A stretch of 64,000 nt of DNA, taken from contig NZ_CP036343.1 of the NCBI RefSeq assembly GCF_007746795.1, positions 3,900,369 through 3,964,368 on the forward strand, in the 5' to 3' direction. The notes beneath the pieces are model-generated. The model made no database searches. It saw only the letters and a list, made by a program, of their open reading frames with translations, and was not told the origin of the DNA. This stretch comes from Gimesia algae. GTDB lineage: Bacteria > Planctomycetota > Planctomycetia > Planctomycetales > Planctomycetaceae. A program made the translations under genes and the position numbers. Each line of letters begins with the position of its first letter. The stretch's first letter is position 1. This document shows, in pieces, positions 35,894 through 45,065 of the stretch.

Positions 35894-38665
35894 ATGTTTC
35901 GCCAGTCTGTCCGTGTCACTCTGTTGCTTTCCTGCCTCTTACTGACGGGGATCCCCCTCGCACAGGCAGCGGAACCCGATTTGAAGAGCCTGTTGTCTCA
36001 GCCGGTTCTGGAAAATGACCTTTCCTGGAAAGAAGTGCAGACCTTCATTGCACCACGGGTTCCCGGGATGCCGGAAATCAGTAGCGTTGAGGAATGGGAA
36101 AAATATATTTCGCAAGTCCGCAGTAATGTGCTCAATAAAGTGGTCTTTCGGGGTGAAGCAACAAAATGGCGCGACACTAAATTGAAAGTCGTCTGGCTCG
36201 AAACCATCGCAGGCGGCCCGGAATATAAAATCCAGAAATTACGCTTTGAAGCACTGCCCGGTTTGTGGGTACCCGCACTCCTCTATATCCCCAACGACCT
36301 GACAGGCAAAGTCCCTGTCGTCATGAATGTGAATGGCCACGATCGTAACGGGAAAGCAGCCGACTACAAACAGGTTCGCTGTATCAACCAGGCGAAGCGG
36401 GGCATGCTGGCACTCAACATCGAATGGCTGGGCATGGGCCAGTTGAACGTTTCCGGTTTCACACATTATAAAATGAATCAACTGGATCTGTGTGGTACGA
36501 GTGGACTGGCCCCCTTTTATCTGTCGATGAAACGTGGCCTTGATGTCCTCTTATCACACCCTCATGCAGACCCGGAACGGGTTGCGGTCGCTGGTCTTTC
36601 AGGTGGTGGCTGGCAGACCATCTTCATCAGTTCGCTGGATGAACGGGTGACTCTTTCCAATCCGGTCGCCGGATATTCCAGCTTCCTGACGCGTGTTTAT
36701 CACACAAAAGATCTGGGCGACTCCGAACAGACCCCTAACGATTTAGCCGTCTATGCTGACTACACCCATTTAACAGCAATGCGGGCCCCCCGCCCCACCC
36801 TGCTCACAAACAACTCCAAAGACAACTGCTGCTTTGAATCCGGATATGCACAGCCGCCACTGTTAAAGGCCGCTTTCCCGATCTTTAAACTCTACGACAA
36901 AGAAAACAATCTACAGAAACATGTCAACGATGATCCCGGCGATCACAATTTCCTGAAAGACAATCGCGAAGCGCTCTACCGCATGCTGTCGGCTCACTTT
37001 TCCGAACCCGGTAACCCCTTACCAGTCAAAGAAATGGAATGTAACGCTGAACTCAAAACAGCAGATGAACTCAAAGTCGAGCTGCCCGCAAACAATGCCG
37101 ACTTCCATACACTGGCTCTCAAGCTCTGCCAGAATCTGCCGCGACGTACGAAAAGCACTCCTGAAAAACAGCGCGCTGCACTCAAGCAGGTCGTGCACTT
37201 CAGACCTGCTGACACTCCACTCGATGCCACACAAACCAGCCAGACGACAGCCGGCAAAACGACTGTCACATTCTGGAAACTGAAGATTGATCAAAACTGG
37301 ACCGTCCCTGCTGTCGAATTTTCCAATGGCGATTCTGAATCAACAACCATCCTTGTTGCAGACGCAGGTCGAAAAAGCCTGGAAAAACAGGTCGAAAAAT
37401 TGCTGGCACAAGGCGAAACAGTTCTCGCCGTCGATCCCTTTTACTTCGGCGAATCAAAAATCAGCCAACGCGACTTTCTGTATGGACTGCTGGTTGCCGC
37501 TGTGGGAGAACGCCCATTGGGAATTCAGGCCGGCCAGTTAACATCGATTGCACACTGGTTACACGACCAGAAAAAGCAGACGTCTGTCAAGATCCAGTCT
37601 GTCGGCCCCCGCAGCAGCCTGTTTTCACTCGTAGCAGCGGCCATCAATCCAGAGGTCTTTTCCAGCGTGCAGTTACAAGGCTCATTCGGTTCTTTGAAAG
37701 AAATCATTGAACAGGATCAATCTGTCAATCAGTCGCCGGAGCTCTTCTGCTTTGGATTGCTGAAGCAGTTCGACATCAAGGACCTGGTCGCCCTGGCAGG
37801 GAAAGACAAGGTAAATTTTATTGATCCCAGCGAGCGTGTCAAACAGGAGCTGTCTCAGGTCCAGGTAAAAAAAGACCTCGATTATCTGGGAGAAGGACGC
37901 AGCGAAAAGCTGGACCTGTATCTGCCCGATCCTCAATTTCAGAGCGGCCCTTATCCCGCTGTTGTAATCATTCACGGCGGTGGCTGGCATGGCGGCGATA
38001 AAGCAGCCCGCCGCGAGTTGAACATCGGAAACAATCTGGCGAAAGCCGGTTATGTCTGCGCCAGTATTAATTATCAACTCGCGGAACGGCACTCCCGGTT
38101 TACCGACAATCTCAAACAGGTTTGGCCCGGTCATCTGCAGGACTGTAAAACGGCGGTCCGCTATTTAAGGAAACATGCTAAACAATATCAGATAGACACC
38201 GACCATATCGGTGCAATAGGCGGTTCAGCGGGAGGTCATCTGGTCGCCATGCTGGCCGTGACCGGCGATGACCCCCAACTCGATCCCAAAGGACCCTACG
38301 CCGATTTCTCTACGCGGATTCAGGCAGTCGTCCCCATGTATGGTGCACATGACCTGATTGCCCTGGCTAAATCACGCGACCTGTTGGACTCTTTTACGGA
38401 TGAGGAGAAAGAACTCAGCCAACAGGCTTCTGCCGTATCACATCTCACGAAAGACGATCCTCCCTTTCTGATTTTACACGGAACAAAGGATACGACCGTC
38501 CCCCTGGAACAGTCAAAACGACTGCAATCGGCACTCCAGAATGAAAACATGCCCTCAGAACTGCTGATTATTGAGGGTGCCCCACACAGTTTTCATCTGC
38601 AACCCAGCCAGCAGGATCTCAGACCTGCCGTAATCGGTTTCTTTGATCGCTACCTGAAACCCTGA
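35894..38665 (+). CDS. Secreted double alpha/beta-hydrolase, esterase-like
   Basis: A 923-residue exported protein from ATG 35894 (GGGAGA upstream, then signal peptide VRVTLLLSCLLLTGIPLAQA). It has two hydrolase domains. The first, to about residue 400, resembles acetyl-xylan-esterase-like proteins with nucleophile motif GLSGGGW near residue 236. The second, about residues 660-920, resembles BD-FAE/lipase-like esterases, with HGGGWHGGD as oxyanion hole, GGSAGGH as nucleophile near residue 778, and HGTKDTTVP and GAPHSFHL carrying the Asp and His. A less conserved region links them. Such fusions suit removal of ester groups from polysaccharides; the substrate is inferred only. Confidence 0.8.
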   Translation: MFRQSVRVTLLLSCLLLTGIPLAQAAEPDLKSLLSQPVLENDLSWKEVQTFIAPRVPGMPEISSVEEWEKYISQVRSNVLNKVVFRGEATKWRDTKLKVVWLETIAGGPEYKIQKLRFEALPGLWVPALLYIPNDLTGKVPVVMNVNGHDRNGKAADYKQVRCINQAKRGMLALNIEWLGMGQLNVSGFTHYKMNQLDLCGTSGLAPFYLSMKRGLDVLLSHPHADPERVAVAGLSGGGWQTIFISSLDERVTLSNPVAGYSSFLTRVYHTKDLGDSEQTPNDLAVYADYTHLTAMRAPRPTLLTNNSKDNCCFESGYAQPPLLKAAFPIFKLYDKENNLQKHVNDDPGDHNFLKDNREALYRMLSAHFSEPGNPLPVKEMECNAELKTADELKVELPANNADFHTLALKLCQNLPRRTKSTPEKQRAALKQVVHFRPADTPLDATQTSQTTAGKTTVTFWKLKIDQNWTVPAVEFSNGDSESTTILVADAGRKSLEKQVEKLLAQGETVLAVDPFYFGESKISQRDFLYGLLVAAVGERPLGIQAGQLTSIAHWLHDQKKQTSVKIQSVGPRSSLFSLVAAAINPEVFSSVQLQGSFGSLKEIIEQDQSVNQSPELFCFGLLKQFDIKDLVALAGKDKVNFIDPSERVKQELSQVQVKKDLDYLGEGRSEKLDLYLPDPQFQSGPYPAVVIIHGGGWHGGDKAARRELNIGNNLAKAGYVCASINYQLAERHSRFTDNLKQVWPGHLQDCKTAVRYLRKHAKQYQIDTDHIGAIGGSAGGHLVAMLAVTGDDPQLDPKGPYADFSTRIQAVVPMYGAHDLIALAKSRDLLDSFTDEEKELSQQASAVSHLTKDDPPFLILHGTKDTTVPLEQSKRLQSALQNENMPSELLIIEGAPHSFHLQPSQQDLRPAVIGFFDRYLKP

Positions 38666-38686
38666 GCACGACGCATCCCACTGGAG

Positions 38687-38714
38687 TTGACACAATTAGG
38701 GACTGTGTTAGAAT
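38687..38714 (+). promoter_or_regulatory. Promoter of the metal ABC transporter operon
   Basis: TTGACA (38687-38692) and TAGAAT (38709-38714) are separated by 16 bp, close to the housekeeping sigma consensus. The expected transcription start lies near 38721, immediately before or inside a perfect palindrome, and the first gene starts at 38783. Confidence 0.8.
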
Positions 38715-38721
38715 AAAACAG

Positions 38722-38741
38722 AATGTAGCCTAGGCTACATT
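38722..38741. promoter_or_regulatory. Perfect 20-bp palindrome, candidate DtxR/MntR-type operator
   Basis: AATGTAGCCTAGGCTACATT is a perfect palindrome sitting over the expected transcription start of the metal transporter operon. It matches the layout of the E. coli MntR box (AAnnTAGC-N4-GCTAnnTT) as I recall it. Binding of a metal-loaded repressor here would block transcription. The likely binders are the DtxR-like regions fused to the permeases of the same operon. Confidence 0.75.
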
Positions 38742-38782
38742 TAACAGTCACTTTACCCCCAACCCGTTCCTGGAGTTAATCA

Positions 38783-39778
38783 ATGCGAAAGCTTCTCGCT
38801 TTCAGTCTCATACTGGGCCTGCTGGCAGGTTGTCAGTCCAAACAGGATGCGGTTTCTGACCAATCCTCGGACCAACAGCAGTCAGGGAAGCAGTTAAACT
38901 ACCCGATTCCAGTAGCCGCGACGGTCGGCATGGTGGCTGATCTCGTCAAAAATGTAGGACGCGAATATGTAGCCGTAACGCAAATCATGGGTTCGGGTGT
39001 CGACCCCCACATGCACAAAGCCAGCCGTGACGATGTACAGACCATCATGAATTCCGACATGATCTTCTATTCCGGTCTGATGCTGGAAGGCAAAATGGCA
39101 GACACCCTGATCAAGGTCGCGCGCACCAAGCCAGTCTTTGCTGTCACCGAACTGATCGATCCGAAATCACTACTGGAGCCCGACGATTTTAACGGACACT
39201 ATGACCCCCACGTCTGGATGGATGTCGCGACCTGGTCGCTATGTGTTGATGCAGTGAAAGATGCATTGAGCCAGTATGACCCCAGACATGCTGATATCTA
39301 TCAGAAAAATGCCGACGAATATAAACAGCAACTCAAAACTCTGCATGAGTATGGGCTTAAAACGATTAAGTCCATCCCGGAAAACAGTCGAATTTTAATC
39401 ACTTCACACGATGCCTTTAATTATTTTGGACGCGCGTATGGACTGGAAGTGCTGGGCGTCCAGGGAATCTCAACGGAATCGGAAGCCGGTCTGAAACGCA
39501 TTAATGAACTCGTGGATCTGCTGGTCGCCAAAAATGTGAAAGCCGTCTTTGTGGAGAGCAGTGTTTCTAAAAAGAACATCACAGCATTAATTGATGGTGC
39601 CAGAGCGCAAGGACATGAAATAGTAATTGGCGGCGAGCTGTTTTCAGATGCCATGGGAGAAGCAGGCAGCTATGAAGGGAGTTACACGGGCATGCTCGAC
39701 CATAATTTCACAATCGTTGCCCGGGCACTTGGCGGCACCGCTCCGGAAAAAGGTATGCAGGGAAAACTCACTCCGTGA
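38783..39778 (+). CDS. Metal ABC transporter substrate-binding lipoprotein (TroA/ZnuA family)
   Basis: A 331-residue lipoprotein with lipobox LLAGC (C17) followed by a Ser/Gln linker. Family ligands are visible: His in VDPHMHK, His in YDPHVWMDV, His in ITSHDAFNYFG and Asp in GGELFSDAMG. That gives the H-H-H-D set of TroA-like proteins that bind Mn2+, Zn2+ or Fe2+. The His-rich loop typical of many ZnuA proteins is missing, which leans toward Mn or Fe. It starts with ATG at 38783 after CTGGAG. It is the first gene of the operon with ATPase and two permeases. Confidence 0.92.
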   Translation: MRKLLAFSLILGLLAGCQSKQDAVSDQSSDQQQSGKQLNYPIPVAATVGMVADLVKNVGREYVAVTQIMGSGVDPHMHKASRDDVQTIMNSDMIFYSGLMLEGKMADTLIKVARTKPVFAVTELIDPKSLLEPDDFNGHYDPHVWMDVATWSLCVDAVKDALSQYDPRHADIYQKNADEYKQQLKTLHEYGLKTIKSIPENSRILITSHDAFNYFGRAYGLEVLGVQGISTESEAGLKRINELVDLLVAKNVKAVFVESSVSKKNITALIDGARAQGHEIVIGGELFSDAMGEAGSYEGSYTGMLDHNFTIVARALGGTAPEKGMQGKLTP

Positions 39779-39859
39779 TTCAACTTAAGCAGCTCACTTC
39801 CCGATTGTTTTGAACCATTTTCACTTCAATCATTCATTCAACGAAAAAATATTAAGCTT

Positions 39860-40675
39860 ATGAATATCAGCGAGAGTTCTTTACCAGATCAGCAAAACGA
39901 TGCTTCAACTGCTGAGATACCGCTCTCTGTCTATGATCTCACCGTCGCATACCACCGGAAACCGGTGATCTGGGACGTCAGCTTTGATATTCCTCCGGGA
40001 AAGCTGATTGGAATCATCGGGCCGAATGGCGCAGGGAAAAGTACGCTACTCAAAGCCATTATGGATCTGATCCCCAAAGCGTCCGGGCGGGTTCAGGTTT
40101 TTGGCAAGTCCTATCAGAAAAACCGGCAACGCGTGGGGTATGTCCCCCAGCGCGAAAGTGTCGACTGGGATTTTCCCGTGGATGCCCTGGATGTAGTGAC
40201 CATGGGACTCTACAAAGAAATTGGCTGGTGCCTGCCTGTTCGCAAGAAACACAAAGACCGAGCCATGGAAGCCCTGAACCGTGTAGGAATCGCCGACTAT
40301 GCCCGCCGCCAGATCAGCCAGCTGTCGGGTGGACAGCAACAGCGAACCTTTCTGGCCCGCGCCCTGGTGCAAAACGCCGATCTCTACCTGATGGACGAAC
40401 CATTTGCAGCCGTCGATGCGGCCACAGAGAAAGCCATCGTCCAGATTCTCCAGGAAATGAAGGAGTCTGGCAAAACGGCCCTGGTGATCCATCATGATCT
40501 GCAGACCGTTCCCGAGTATTTTGATTATGTCATCCTGCTGAATATGCGGGTAATTGATCATGGCTTGACCGCGGATGTTTTCACACCCGAAAATCTGCAG
40601 AAAACGTATGGCGGCAGACTGACCCTGCTGGAAGAAGCGACCGAAACAATGCGACGCCGGGAGCAGTCTTTATGA
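39860..40675 (+). CDS. Metal ABC transporter ATPase
   Basis: A 271-residue ATPase for metal import, with Walker A GIIGPNGAGKSTLLKAIM, the Q-loop in GYVPQRESVDWDFPVDALDV (typical of Mn/Zn/Fe importers), signature LSGGQQQRTFLARAL, Walker B LYLMDEPFAAVD and switch His VIHHDL. It is 81 bp after the lipoprotein gene and its stop overlaps the first permease start (ATGA). Metal specificity cannot be read from the ATPase. Confidence 0.95.
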   Translation: MNISESSLPDQQNDASTAEIPLSVYDLTVAYHRKPVIWDVSFDIPPGKLIGIIGPNGAGKSTLLKAIMDLIPKASGRVQVFGKSYQKNRQRVGYVPQRESVDWDFPVDALDVVTMGLYKEIGWCLPVRKKHKDRAMEALNRVGIADYARRQISQLSGGQQQRTFLARALVQNADLYLMDEPFAAVDAATEKAIVQILQEMKESGKTALVIHHDLQTVPEYFDYVILLNMRVIDHGLTADVFTPENLQKTYGGRLTLLEEATETMRRREQSL

Positions 40676-42186
40676 GACTGTTTGTAATTGTATTTCTTCT
40701 GATGAGTCTCTGCCCTCATGCAGCGCTGCTCGCAGCCGACGGAGCGGAATCACCTGCTTCACAGAGATCCATTACAGACCGCAGCATCTCCATACCTGAA
40801 TGGAAAGACTGGAGACGCGTTTTCTTTCTGGAAGACTATAACACCCGCATTGTCATTCTGGGAACGACGTTACTCGGCATGTCCGCCGGCATGATCGGCA
40901 GTTTTGCCCTGCTCAGAAAACGGGCGCTGATGGGCGATGCGTTAAGCCATGCCACTCTGCCCGGTATCGCCCTTGCTTTTATCCTCGCAACATCACTGGG
41001 CATGAATGGAAAAACACTGCCTGTGCTGCTGTCAGGAGCTGCCATCAGCGGGTTACTGGGTATCGCATCCATCCTGCTGATTCGCAATTTAACCCGCTTA
41101 AAAGAGGACGCCGCCCTGGGTATCGTACTCAGCGTTTTTTTTGGAGCAGGCGTCGCATTACTGGGAATCGTCCAGCAGATGCAGACAGGACACGCGGCGG
41201 GACTGGAATCATTTATCTATGGCAAGACTGCCTCCATGGTTGCCAGTGACGCCTGGCTGATTGGTAGCGCGGGACTGACCTGTATGCTGATTTCCATTCT
41301 CCTGTATAAAGAACTCACACTACTCTGTTTCGACGAAGGCTTTGCCCACTCGCGTGGCTTTCCCGTCGTCTTGCTCGACATGATCCTGATGGGACTGGTG
41401 GTGGTGGTGACCATCATCGGCCTGCAGGCCGTCGGCCTGATTCTGATGATTTCGCTACTGGTGATTCCACCTGCTGCCGCTCGTTTCTGGACAGAAAAGA
41501 TCTTTTACCTGTCTCTCGTTGCCACAATCCTCGGCGCGTTGAGCGGCATGATTGGCTCCGCCATGAGTGCGATTTTTCCGAATCTACCTTCCGGAGCGAT
41601 GATTGTACTGGTGGCAACCAGCATGTTTCTGGTCAGTATGATTTTCGGCGTTCCCCGGGGAATTCTGATCCGCAAGCTCAGGCGCTATCAGCTTAATAGA
41701 AAAGTGGATCGACAACACCTGCTGCGCAGCATCTATGAATACCTGGAAGCACACAATATGCTGACAGAAAAAAACACTATGGAAGACAAGTCCGTCCCCA
41801 TAGCGACCCTCTCCCGGATGCGCAGCTGGTCGCCAACGAAGCTCCACAAAATCATCCAACGTGCCGGACAGGATGACTTAATTGAGACCGATTCCGGTGA
41901 TCAGATACGTCTGACGGTGCCTGGCCTTAGCGAAGCCGCACGCGTTGTCCATGAGCATCGACTGTGGGAACTGTATCTCATCACCTATGCCGACGTGGCT
42001 TCAAGCAAGGTCGATCGGGACGCTGATGCGATCGAACATGTACTGGAACCGGAAGTCATTTCTGAACTGGAAGCATTACTGATCCAACAGGCATCCACAG
42101 AAATCTTACCAAGCCCCCACACCCTTGAGATCAAGCTGGAGAACATTAATTCGCCAGACTCTCATTCCCGGAGGCCTGGTTCATGA
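40672..42186 (+). CDS. Metal ABC permease fused to a DtxR/MntR-like regulatory region (first permease)
   Basis: A 504-residue protein. The N terminus is hydrophobic and partly signal-like (MRLFVIVFLLMSLCPHAALLAA). Residues 60-330 form the ABC-3 permease core (ALLRKRALMGDALSHATLPG, AVGLILMISLLVIPPAAARF). After the last membrane segment, residues about 345-485 read as a DtxR-type winged helix (SIYEYLEAHNMLTEKNTMED ... LHKIIQRAGQDDLIE) followed by the dimer/metal part GLSEAARVVHEHRLWELYLI and DADAIEHVLEP, with H429, an Asp/Glu-rich stretch and the EH pair. It overlaps both neighbours by 4 bp (ATGA). The arrangement recalls chlamydial YtgCR; metal and function are inferred. Confidence 0.88.
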   Translation: MRLFVIVFLLMSLCPHAALLAADGAESPASQRSITDRSISIPEWKDWRRVFFLEDYNTRIVILGTTLLGMSAGMIGSFALLRKRALMGDALSHATLPGIALAFILATSLGMNGKTLPVLLSGAAISGLLGIASILLIRNLTRLKEDAALGIVLSVFFGAGVALLGIVQQMQTGHAAGLESFIYGKTASMVASDAWLIGSAGLTCMLISILLYKELTLLCFDEGFAHSRGFPVVLLDMILMGLVVVVTIIGLQAVGLILMISLLVIPPAAARFWTEKIFYLSLVATILGALSGMIGSAMSAIFPNLPSGAMIVLVATSMFLVSMIFGVPRGILIRKLRRYQLNRKVDRQHLLRSIYEYLEAHNMLTEKNTMEDKSVPIATLSRMRSWSPTKLHKIIQRAGQDDLIETDSGDQIRLTVPGLSEAARVVHEHRLWELYLITYADVASSKVDRDADAIEHVLEPEVISELEALLIQQASTEILPSPHTLEIKLENINSPDSHSRRPGS

Positions 42187-43523
42187 ACGTGTTGAGAGAT
42201 GCATTGAGCCAGTGGAACTGGTATCTGGATGGCTGGATCATTGTTGCAGGAATTTTATGCTCTGTCGCAACGGCTTTGCTGGGAAATTTCCTGGTCTTGC
42301 GAAAAATGAGCATGCTGGGGGATGCGATCACCCATGCCATTCTCCCCGGTCTCGCTGCTGCTTTTTTTATCAGTGACAGCCGCAGCAGTCTGCCGATGTT
42401 TGCTGGTGCCGTCATCGCAGGTATTTTAACGGCACTGTTCACAGAGTGGATTCGTGGCTTTGGTAAAGTGGACGAAGGCGCTGCCATGGGAGTGGTCTTC
42501 ACGTCTCTGTTCGCGCTGGGCCTGGTCATGATTGTTCAGGCTGCGGATCATGTTGACCTGGATCCCGGCTGCGTACTCTATGGAGCCATCGAACTAACCC
42601 CCCTGGATACGGTACTGATCGCTGGCTGGAAAATCCCCCGCGTTGTCGCCGTGCTCTCCATCGTCCTGTTGATCAACCTGCTGTTTGTGGTCTGCTTTCT
42701 CAAAGAACTCAAACTCAGTTCATTCGATCCGGCACTCGCAACGACCACGGGATTTAATGCCACGCTGATTCACTATACCCTGATGACGCTGGTCGCCATC
42801 ACAGCGGTCGCCAGTTTCGAGACGGTCGGCAATATTCTTGTCGTGGCCATGTTTGTGGTGCCGCCCGCCGCTGCGTACATGCTCACGGATCGACTGGGGC
42901 GGATGATCGTCCTCAGTGTCATCCTGGCAATAATCGCAGCCATCACGGGGCACATCAGCGCCATTACCGTGCCCCACTGGTTTGGTTATGGAAGTACTTC
43001 AACTGCCGGCATGATGGCAGTCACGGCAGGTCTGCTGTTTGTGCTGGCGGCATTGCTTGGTCCCCGGCATGGAATCCTGATCATTTTTATTCGCCGCCAG
43101 TTCCTGTCGTGGAAGATTCTCGCAGAAGACATCATCGCGTTGATGTATCGTATTGAAGAACGTGACCCGGACCGTAAACCAGATGCCGGTTATCTGCGCG
43201 AGATTTTGTTCTCCCGTTCATTACCTACCAGTCTCACACTCCGCTATCTGACCAATCGAGGACAGATTACCGGCACGAACGGTTATTATAAACTGACGGA
43301 AACAGGTCGCGACCAGGCGCGTCAACTGGTTCGCTCACATCGGCTCTGGGAACACTACCTCGTCGAACACGCGGGCATGTCCACTGAAACGATTCACAGA
43401 CAGGCTGAACGCCTGGAACATTTCACTGATCGCCAGTTACGTGAAAAACTGAATGAGGATACACTTAATACCGATCAGGACCCGCATGGCAGTCCCATTC
43501 CCCCCGAAGAGTTCTCCGACTGA
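42183..43523 (+). CDS. Metal ABC permease fused to a DtxR/MntR-like regulatory region (second permease)
   Basis: A 446-residue protein. Residues 15-300 are the ABC-3 permease core (FLVLRKMSMLGDAITHAILP and TVGNILVVAMFVVPPAAAYM). The C-terminal 145 residues carry a weak winged helix (GYLREILFSRSLPTSLTLRY, then LTNRGQITGTNGYYKLTET) and the clear DtxR metal/dimer stretch RSHRLWEHYLVEHAGMSTET with H386, RQAERLEHF, and a final DPHGSPIP that matches the CPHGxPIP closing motif of DtxR relatives, with Asp replacing Cys. It begins in an ATGA overlap with the first permease. It is the last gene of the operon; no hairpin follows. Confidence 0.88.
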   Translation: MNVLRDALSQWNWYLDGWIIVAGILCSVATALLGNFLVLRKMSMLGDAITHAILPGLAAAFFISDSRSSLPMFAGAVIAGILTALFTEWIRGFGKVDEGAAMGVVFTSLFALGLVMIVQAADHVDLDPGCVLYGAIELTPLDTVLIAGWKIPRVVAVLSIVLLINLLFVVCFLKELKLSSFDPALATTTGFNATLIHYTLMTLVAITAVASFETVGNILVVAMFVVPPAAAYMLTDRLGRMIVLSVILAIIAAITGHISAITVPHWFGYGSTSTAGMMAVTAGLLFVLAALLGPRHGILIIFIRRQFLSWKILAEDIIALMYRIEERDPDRKPDAGYLREILFSRSLPTSLTLRYLTNRGQITGTNGYYKLTETGRDQARQLVRSHRLWEHYLVEHAGMSTETIHRQAERLEHFTDRQLREKLNEDTLNTDQDPHGSPIPPEEFSD

Positions 43524-43550
43524 CTGACCTGCCGGAATCATCTCGATCGA

Positions 43551-44924
43551 TCAATGCTCTGAAGGAACAGGGACTTCCTCTTCGCTCTCTGTTACCGACT
43601 CCTGTTCTTCAGCAGGACTCCAGCCACGCTCAACAATCAGTCGTGCACCACGTCTGAAACTGAGATAGGACCAGGCCCACTGCATCACGACCAGTACGCG
43701 GTTTTTAAATCCTGTAAGATAAAAGATGTGTACGACGAGCCAGACAACCCAGGCAAAAAAACCAGTCAGCTTGAGCCGTCCCATTTCCACAATCGCCCGA
43801 CTGCGGCCAATTGTAGCCATCTGACCTTTGTCCCGAAAATGGAACTTACTACGTGCCTTGCCTTTGACTTCATTGCGAATCGTTTTCCCGATAAATCGCC
43901 CCTGCTGTAAAGCAACGGGAGCCGTTCCCGGTAGCGGACTGCCAGTCTGATGCGTATAACTGGCCTGGTCGCCGGCCACGAATACATTCGAATATCCTTC
44001 CAGGCTCAAATCCGGTTCGACCAAAACGCGACCACGATTATCAACGTGCATGCCTCCTGCCTGCCCGAGCTCAGAAGCCTCGACTCCCGCAGCCCACAAC
44101 ACGGTGGCAGCGCGAATCCGCTCTTCCCCTAACTCTACTCCCTCATCATTGATATTCGTTACCACAGATGAGGTCCAGATCTGAACCCCCAGCTTCTCCA
44201 GGTCCCGAGCTGCCCGGTTAGACTGCTGCTCGGAAAACATGGGTAAGATCCGTGGTCCCGCTTCCACCAGAATCACGCGGGTGTGGCTGGGATTGATCCG
44301 GCGAAAATCCCGGGAAAGAGTAAAACGACTCATCTCCCCGATGGCTCCTGCCAGTTCGACGCCCGTGGGACCTCCACCTACGATGACGTAAGTCAGAAGC
44401 TTCTTTTGTTCATCCGGGTCGGTAACGCGTTCCGCATGCTCGAACGCAGACAGCACACGCTTGCGAATTTCGGTTGCCTGGGAAATCGTCTTCAAGCCGG
44501 GAGCATACTTTTCCCACTCATTGTGTCCGAAATAACTGTGCGTCGCACCGCAGGCCAGTACCAGATAATCAAATTCGAGCTCACCGAAATCAAATTTGAC
44601 TTTTTGACCGGGAAGATCAATCGACTCGGCTTCCCCGAGTAAAACATTGGTATTGCGATATGCTGAGAGCAGGCTGCGAATGGGGGTAGCAATATCCGCT
44701 GGACTGAGTCCGGCCATCGCTACCTGATAGAGCAATGGTTGAAATAAGTGATAGTTATGGCGATCCACCAGAGTGACTTCCACTCCGGCAACTCCCCCCA
44801 GTTCCAGTGCCGCGTTCAATCCGGCAAAACCACCGCCGATGATCAGTACCCGTCTGGTGTCGGACTTGCTTTGAGGGTTCTGTAATGTATTCATTTCACT
44901 TGTTTTTTTGACAGGACGATCCAT
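43551..44924 (-). CDS. Type II NADH dehydrogenase
   Basis: NDH-2 oxidises NADH and passes electrons to quinone (here probably menaquinone, given the mqn genes) without proton pumping. The 457-residue protein has the FAD motif VLIIGGGFAGLNAALELG and the quinone-site region DRHNYHLFQPLLYQVAMAGL. The NADH motif is YVIVGGGPTGVELAGAI, and FVAGDQASY is the second FAD contact. A membrane-associating hydrophobic helix (FFAWVVWLVVHIFYLTGF) is near the C terminus, as in the family. It starts with ATG at 44924. It converges on the metal transporter operon with a 27-bp gap. Confidence 0.93.
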   Translation of the reverse strand: MDRPVKKTSEMNTLQNPQSKSDTRRVLIIGGGFAGLNAALELGGVAGVEVTLVDRHNYHLFQPLLYQVAMAGLSPADIATPIRSLLSAYRNTNVLLGEAESIDLPGQKVKFDFGELEFDYLVLACGATHSYFGHNEWEKYAPGLKTISQATEIRKRVLSAFEHAERVTDPDEQKKLLTYVIVGGGPTGVELAGAIGEMSRFTLSRDFRRINPSHTRVILVEAGPRILPMFSEQQSNRAARDLEKLGVQIWTSSVVTNINDEGVELGEERIRAATVLWAAGVEASELGQAGGMHVDNRGRVLVEPDLSLEGYSNVFVAGDQASYTHQTGSPLPGTAPVALQQGRFIGKTIRNEVKGKARSKFHFRDKGQMATIGRSRAIVEMGRLKLTGFFAWVVWLVVHIFYLTGFKNRVLVVMQWAWSYLSFRRGARLIVERGWSPAEEQESVTESEEEVPVPSEH

Positions 44925-45065
44925 TCAATCAGACAGAAGTAAGCGCCCCTTGATGCCGATTAAGAAAACACACTATAGCCATTCTAGTCGATTCGTCTAC
45001 GCACACAAAATATCTTATTGAAAAATCGAGCCGATCTGCTCTGAAACAATAATTTCTACTGAATT

